From assembly GCA_041556555.1 (NCBI GenBank), contig JBFFIE010000026.1, positions 1 through 27,169 of the forward strand: a stretch of DNA of 27,169 nt, in the 5' to 3' direction. Below the pieces are notes generated by a model. The model was not told where the DNA came from, did not search any database, and saw only the letters and a program-made list of their open reading frames with translations. The translations under genes and the position numbers were made by a program. This DNA comes from SZUA-592 sp041556555. GTDB taxonomy: Bacteria; Pseudomonadota; Gammaproteobacteria; Eutrophobiales; Eutrophobiaceae. Numbering within the stretch: position 1 is the stretch's first letter; every line of letters starts with the position of its first letter. Below are positions 23,669 through 27,169 of the stretch, one piece after another.

Positions 23669-24970
23669 ATGAGCAGCTTCCTACGATATTTTCTGGTTTT
23701 TATTTTCCTGACAGGGATTGGACTACAGCTATCCCATGGTGATAATGAAAACCTGCCACTGGATGAAATCCGCACCTTCACCGAAGTCTTTTCCAAGATT
23801 AAGAATGACTATGTTGAAGAGGTGGACGACAGGAAACTTTTGGAAGATGCCATTCGGGGCATGCTGGCGGGACTGGATCCGCACTCAACTTATCTTGACA
23901 GGGAATCCTACAAAGAGCTGCAGGAAGGCACGACTGGTGAATTCGGAGGCCTTGGTATTGAAGTAGGAATGGAAAATGGCTTCGTCAAGGTAATAGCGCC
24001 GATTGATGACACCCCGGCCAAGAAAGCCGGTATCGAGGCCGGTGACCTGATTATCAAGCTGGACGATACGCCGGTAAAAGGTCTTTCCCTGAATGATGCG
24101 ATCAGTCGCATGCGTGGCAAGCCTGGTACTGACATCACACTGACCATCATCCGCAATGGCGAGGAAAAACCGCTGGTTATTACAATTACCCGTGCAGTTA
24201 TCAGGGTCAACAGTGTCCGGGCACGGACCCTGGAACCTGGTTATGGGTACCTGCGGATATCGAGTTTCCAGGCCAATACCGGGCGCGATCTGCGCCAGGA
24301 ACTGGATCGACTGTCGGAGGAAAATAATTACAAGCTGAAAGGTGTGGTTATGGACCTTCGCAATAACCCGGGCGGTGTTCTGAATGCTGCCGTGGAGGTA
24401 TCTGACCTGTTCCTGGATAAGGGCCTGATTGTATATACCGAGGGCCGCATCAAGAATTCTGACCTGAAATTCAATGCCAGACCACTAAATGTGGTTCGGG
24501 ATCTGCCAATCGTTATCCTGGTGAACGAAGGTTCTGCCTCTGCATCCGAGATTGTTGCCGGTGCATTGCAGGACCATGACCGTGCCGTTATCGTGGGCCA
24601 GCAAACCTTCGGCAAGGGATCAGTTCAGACGATCTTGCCGATGGCTGATGAAGCGGCTGTCAAACTGACGACCGCCAGGTATTTCACACCATCCGGCCGT
24701 TCGATCCAGGCTTCGGGAATCACACCGGATATCATCATTGACAAGCTGACCGTAGAACGAGTCGAAGAAGATGGCAATGGTATTGTCAAGGAAGCCGATC
24801 TCAGCGGACATCTGGAAAACACAAAGCCCGAAGAAGAGACCGATGCCGAGGTAGCAGAGGATGAGAAACCTCAAACTGAAAAACGGCGATTGTCGATTAC
24901 TGATTATGAACTATACGAGGCATTGAATATACTTAAGGGCATTTCGCTCAGTCGACGCGAGGCGGAGTAA
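23669..24970 (+). CDS. Carboxy-terminal processing protease, S41 family (CtpA type)
   Basis: S41 proteases cleave exposed C-terminal tails of periplasmic substrates; CtpA-type members also process peptidoglycan hydrolases with an adaptor. The 433-residue protein has a signal sequence (about 1-24) and an N-terminal helical part. A PDZ domain (about 90-175) starts with FGGLGIEV, and the catalytic domain (about 180-375) follows. The Ser-Lys dyad lies in NEGSASASEI (286-295) and TFGKGSVQ (K316). After residue 380 comes an acidic, low-complexity stretch and a short helical end. ATG 23669 has GGAG six bases upstream. Its place after envC is common in gammaproteobacteria, and both act on the cell wall. 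The YajL-like gene follows after three bases. Confidence 0.95.
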   Translation: MSSFLRYFLVFIFLTGIGLQLSHGDNENLPLDEIRTFTEVFSKIKNDYVEEVDDRKLLEDAIRGMLAGLDPHSTYLDRESYKELQEGTTGEFGGLGIEVGMENGFVKVIAPIDDTPAKKAGIEAGDLIIKLDDTPVKGLSLNDAISRMRGKPGTDITLTIIRNGEEKPLVITITRAVIRVNSVRARTLEPGYGYLRISSFQANTGRDLRQELDRLSEENNYKLKGVVMDLRNNPGGVLNAAVEVSDLFLDKGLIVYTEGRIKNSDLKFNARPLNVVRDLPIVILVNEGSASASEIVAGALQDHDRAVIVGQQTFGKGSVQTILPMADEAAVKLTTARYFTPSGRSIQASGITPDIIIDKLTVERVEEDGNGIVKEADLSGHLENTKPEEETDAEVAEDEKPQTEKRRLSITDYELYEALNILKGISLSRREAE

Positions 24971-24973
24971 ACA

Positions 24974-25525
24974 ATGCACAGAGTCCTAGTCCCTCTGGCG
25001 CAGGGATGTGAGGAACTCGAAGCAGTCACAATCATCGATCTGTTGCGCCGGGCAAAAATTGAGGTGGTCACGGCAGGTTTGAACGATGAACCCGTAGTTG
25101 CGAGCCGGGGTGTACGTCTTATCCCTGACATCAGCATTGATGATGCCATTGACCAGAATTTTGACATGATTGTCCTGCCCGGCGGGCTCCCGGGTGCCGA
25201 GCACCTGGATAATGATCCGCGCATCAAGTCCCTCCTGAAAAAGATGGCAAACGATGAAAAATATACAGCTGCCATTTGCGCAGCGCCCAAGGTACTGGCC
25301 AATGCTGGTATACTTTCGAATAAAAAAGCCACGAGTTATCCCGGATTCCTGGAAAACCTTGACCTGCCGGATACCGATCTGAAAACCGATCCGGTAGTCA
25401 TTGACGGTAATGTGATCACATCACGAGGTCCGGGTACAGCCATGGATTTTGCCCTTGCCTTGATCGAAACACTGGCGGGGAAAGACAAAAGGGACGAAGT
25501 TGAAAAAGCCCTGGTCAGAGGCTAG
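24974..25525 (+). CDS. DJ-1/PfpI family protein, YajL-like
   Basis: The 183-residue protein has the single alpha/beta domain of the DJ-1 subfamily. The conserved acid is E14 in GCEELEAV, and the nucleophile-elbow cysteine is C102 in AAICAAPKVLANAGIL; the TSRGPGTAMDFALALIE end is also typical. Members such as YajL and human DJ-1 protect against oxidative or carbonyl stress, by chaperone, glyoxalase or deglycase activity; which applies is disputed in the family and cannot be told here. ATG 24974 has GGAG upstream and begins three bases after the ctpA stop, so it is surely co-transcribed with the protease. Confidence 0.93.
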   Translation: MHRVLVPLAQGCEELEAVTIIDLLRRAKIEVVTAGLNDEPVVASRGVRLIPDISIDDAIDQNFDMIVLPGGLPGAEHLDNDPRIKSLLKKMANDEKYTAAICAAPKVLANAGILSNKKATSYPGFLENLDLPDTDLKTDPVVIDGNVITSRGPGTAMDFALALIETLAGKDKRDEVEKALVRG

Positions 25526-25554
25526 TCAATTTAATATTAAAACAACAGGGGGCC

Positions 25555-26118
25555 ATGAACTATTCCCTGCACTTTCTGGTACTTTCTATTGTCGCCCTCC
25601 TTTGGTGCCTGTTCATACTTGTTGACATCCATATTTTCTCCCTCAAAGGGATCTTTATTAGCGGTTCCGAGGGCGCGATCTATGGACTTACACTCGCGGT
25701 TGCCGTTAAAGAAACGATCCCGCTGATTAAAAAGTTACTGGTGATAGTGGGTGGCGGCTTACTGAGTTCCGGAGTCCCTTTTGCAGGATTATTCATGGGT
25801 AATGCTATTGGCAATTACCTGGGCTGGGAGGGAGAGGCCCGGTTTAACGAACACTATGAATATCTGGTCTTTGGTGTGGCATCAGCAATTGGTGCCTTGA
25901 CGTTTGCCCTGCTGATTAAAGTAACCATCCTGCCAAGAATCAGTTATTATCTTTTGCCTCTGGCAATGATCTTATGCGTTACTGCTACCGTGACAGTGAT
26001 GGCATCGGCTGAACCATCGAATGATTTAAGTATGATATGGCTGACATTTGGATGGTGGATTGCCTTTTCAATAGCGATTTATATAGCAGAAATCACAAAA
26101 AAAGCAGTCAGACATTGA
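25555..26118 (+). CDS. Unrecognised multi-pass membrane protein
   Basis: I do not recognise the family. The 187 residues hold five or six hydrophobic segments: about 5-24, 40-50 (weak), 60-85, 103-122, 132-150 and 160-178. The third is glycine-rich (VIVGGGLLSSG ... GNAIG), and a charged loop (EGEARFNEHYEY) precedes the fourth. This points to an inner-membrane protein with a small hydrophilic fraction. ATG 25555 follows a strong GGGGG ribosome binding site after a 29-bp gap from the YajL-like gene, so it is likely in the same transcript. No enzyme or transporter motif is visible. It ends in a basic KKAVRH tail. Confidence 0.75.
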   Translation: MNYSLHFLVLSIVALLWCLFILVDIHIFSLKGIFISGSEGAIYGLTLAVAVKETIPLIKKLLVIVGGGLLSSGVPFAGLFMGNAIGNYLGWEGEARFNEHYEYLVFGVASAIGALTFALLIKVTILPRISYYLLPLAMILCVTATVTVMASAEPSNDLSMIWLTFGWWIAFSIAIYIAEITKKAVRH

Positions 26119-26194
26119 AAATCGAATACCACTTACTTCTTTAATGCATTGCTGTACACTCTAGACAGCGGAATAATGCAAATCAAAATACTGA

Positions 26195-26223
26195 TTGAAA
26201 CGCATCCATCCAATTCAGCTAAT
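26195..26223 (+). promoter_or_regulatory. Candidate promoter for the helical hypothetical gene
   Basis: -35 TTGAAA (26195-26200, five of six), a 17-bp spacer and -10 GCTAAT (26218-26223, four of six) lie 27 bases before the GTG start. A second weak candidate (TTGCTG, 17 bp, AATAAT at 26172-26177) is further upstream. The 131-bp gap also contains GCTGT/ACAGC arms around 26151-26169, without a T-run. Confidence 0.35.
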
Positions 26224-26249
26224 CTCACTCGGTATTACTACAGTTAACC

Positions 26250-26936
26250 GTGTTTGACGAGGACTATATCAAAAACCTGCCCAAGGATCCGATATCTGCC
26301 GGCATAAAATTATGCGCCGATTTTCGTCGTTTCCATCTTGATTCCACCGCGGAAATTCATCTCACAGATTACATTACCTACCTTAAGGCACATTTCCTGT
26401 TACTGTCCCTGGCCCATATGATTGGCCATGAGATTGGAATATCCAATTTAGCAGAAGATATAGAGGCCAACATTACCTATATCGTAACTACGTTTAATCA
26501 ATATGAATCTATTTTCAAGAAAGCATCCACAGAACATCACGTTTCTAAAATCAGCGAGTTGTTAACCGAGAAATATTACTCTACGATCGCCTGTCGTTTT
26601 ACTAATTCTGACCTCGGTAGAATCAAGCAGCTTATTAATGAACTGGATCGGATCATTTCTGAAACAAATAACCTGTCAAGGTCAGACAAGACCGCATTAC
26701 TCGGAGAGCTGAAAATAATACGGCCTGATCTTGAAAAAGGGAGTTTGGATCTGGACAGATTTTGGCAACTGGTCGAAGTAGCAAACGGAATGCTGGGTAA
26801 GCTCGGCAAAGATGCCGAACCTATAGCAGAGAGAATGAGGGAAATAGCTGTTATTGCGTGGCGTACTCCCGCTTACGTACACGAATTATCGTGCGATGCA
26901 GCCATGCCAGGTAATAGTAATGACGAGATACACTAA
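26250..26936 (+). CDS. Hypothetical soluble, helical protein with GTG start
   Basis: I cannot assign a function. The 228 residues are soluble and appear almost entirely alpha-helical, with no signal peptide and no catalytic motif that I can name. The N-terminal half has a hydrophobic helix (AHFLLLSLAHMIGHE, about 47-61). The second half carries amphipathic helices (IKQLINELDRIISETNN; DLDRFWQLVEVANGMLGKLG, about 166-185) and a short IAVIAWRTPA segment. The start is constrained: an in-frame TAA lies at 26220-26222, and GTG 26250 is the only usual start codon between it and the conserved-looking frame. There is no Shine-Dalgarno sequence. Base composition is somewhat more AT-rich than that of the neighbouring ctpA. 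The wide, even helical pattern resembles accessory regulatory or defence-associated proteins, but I have no evidence for either. Confidence 0.7.
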   Translation: MFDEDYIKNLPKDPISAGIKLCADFRRFHLDSTAEIHLTDYITYLKAHFLLLSLAHMIGHEIGISNLAEDIEANITYIVTTFNQYESIFKKASTEHHVSKISELLTEKYYSTIACRFTNSDLGRIKQLINELDRIISETNNLSRSDKTALLGELKIIRPDLEKGSLDLDRFWQLVEVANGMLGKLGKDAEPIAERMREIAVIAWRTPAYVHELSCDAAMPGNSNDEIH

Positions 26937-26959
26937 GACCAGAGTGATCGTCAAGATCC

Positions 26960-26988
26960 GGGGAGAAATCAGATACTGATTTCTCCCC
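26960..26988. terminator. Convergent hairpin, probable bidirectional terminator
   Basis: A perfect 13-bp stem, GGGGAGAAATCAG (26960-26972) with its complement (26976-26988), encloses an ATA loop. It lies between the stop of the plus-strand hypothetical gene and the stop of the minus-strand gene that runs off the window. The position fits a shared terminator, but neither side has a good T-run, so it may instead be a 3' end stabiliser. Confidence 0.6.
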
Positions 26989-27010
26989 ATCCCAGAACTA
27001 GCGCTGGTTA

Positions 27011-27169
27011 TCAACCCGCAAAATAAGACTTCAGCCCCTTCATTATCTCATCCTTGTTGAAATCGGCGCCCATTTTCAACATGGCATCAGCAAACCGACT
27101 GACTATTTCAGTAATCGCTTCCTCAGTAAGCTGGTTAAGAATTCCGATGCGAACCTGCACCGGCTCAGA
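27011..27169 (-). CDS. C-terminal end of an unidentified minus-strand gene
   Basis: An open frame on the minus strand runs from the window edge to a TGA at 27011-27013, giving 52 residues. They include VRIGILNQLTEEAITEIV and the end KGLKSYFAG. The segment is amphipathic and helical. I do not recognise the family. The call rests on the frame being open to the edge, plausible amino acid composition, and the convergent hairpin just past its stop. Confidence 0.55.
   Translation of the reverse strand, partial: SEPVQVRIGILNQLTEEAITEIVSRFADAMLKMGADFNKDEIMKGLKSYFAG

Overview
The window reads as a chromosomal housekeeping segment of a gammaproteobacterium outside the Enterobacterales. The evidence is gene order: the block tsaC, topA, smg, dprA, a LysM (TsaP-like) gene, then divergent def, fmt, rsmB and trkA, matches the arrangement known around the Pseudomonas dprA/def/trkA locus. 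The block rhodanese, secB, gpsA facing gpmI and envC matches the E. coli yibN-grxC-secB-gpsA / gpmI-envC neighbourhood. I see no insertion sequence, prophage, CRISPR array or integrase. Coding density is high and no gene-free stretch exceeds 300 bases.

Layout. (1) 1-340: minus-strand tRNA-Tyr and tRNA-Gly behind a strong promoter; in relatives this pair leads into tRNA-Thr and tuf, which would lie left of the window. (2) 341-6160, minus strand: a run of tsaP-like, dprA, smg, topA and tsaC. (3) 6306-17019, plus strand: def, fmt, rsmB, a DUF4390 secreted protein, an NtrY-like sensor kinase, an NtrX-like regulator, trkA, trkH, a methyltransferase and a TPR protein. Many of these overlap or lie very close together. 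(4) 17036-18007, minus strand: a class 1B dihydroorotate dehydrogenase, 18 bp from divergent trmL (18026-18484, plus). (5) 18516-20506, minus strand: rhodanese (YibN-like), secB, gpsA. (6) 20774-26118, plus strand: gpmI, envC, a ctpA-type S41 protease, a YajL/DJ-1 protein and an unrecognised membrane protein. (7) 26250-26936: an unrecognised helical protein with a GTG start, then a strong hairpin and the C-terminal end of an unidentified minus-strand gene.

How the genes work together. def and fmt handle the formyl group of initiator methionine, and rsmB, trmL, tsaC and the tRNAs also belong to translation. topA, dprA and smg concern DNA topology and DNA uptake or recombination (Smg has no defined role). 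The tsaP-like, envC and ctpA genes act in the cell envelope. trkA and trkH form a potassium uptake system placed directly behind a two-component pair.

Most notable. The NtrX-like regulator keeps its phospho-acceptor and its Fis-type DNA-binding helix-turn-helix. Its AAA+ domain has lost the third Walker A glycine, the GAFTGA loop, the Walker B Asp-Glu pair and one arginine finger, so it is unlikely to be a working sigma-54 activator. Other points are a 14-codon leader ORF that overlaps the trkA start, an (AT)6 palindrome fused to the tRNA-Tyr 3' end, a very tight pyrD/trmL divergent junction, an orphan class 1B PyrD, and a tsaC that lies in frame with topA after a single stop codon and has only a TTG start or an internal ATG. 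I do not see a clearly new multi-gene system; the DUF4390-NtrYX-like-TrkAH array is the best candidate for undescribed regulation.
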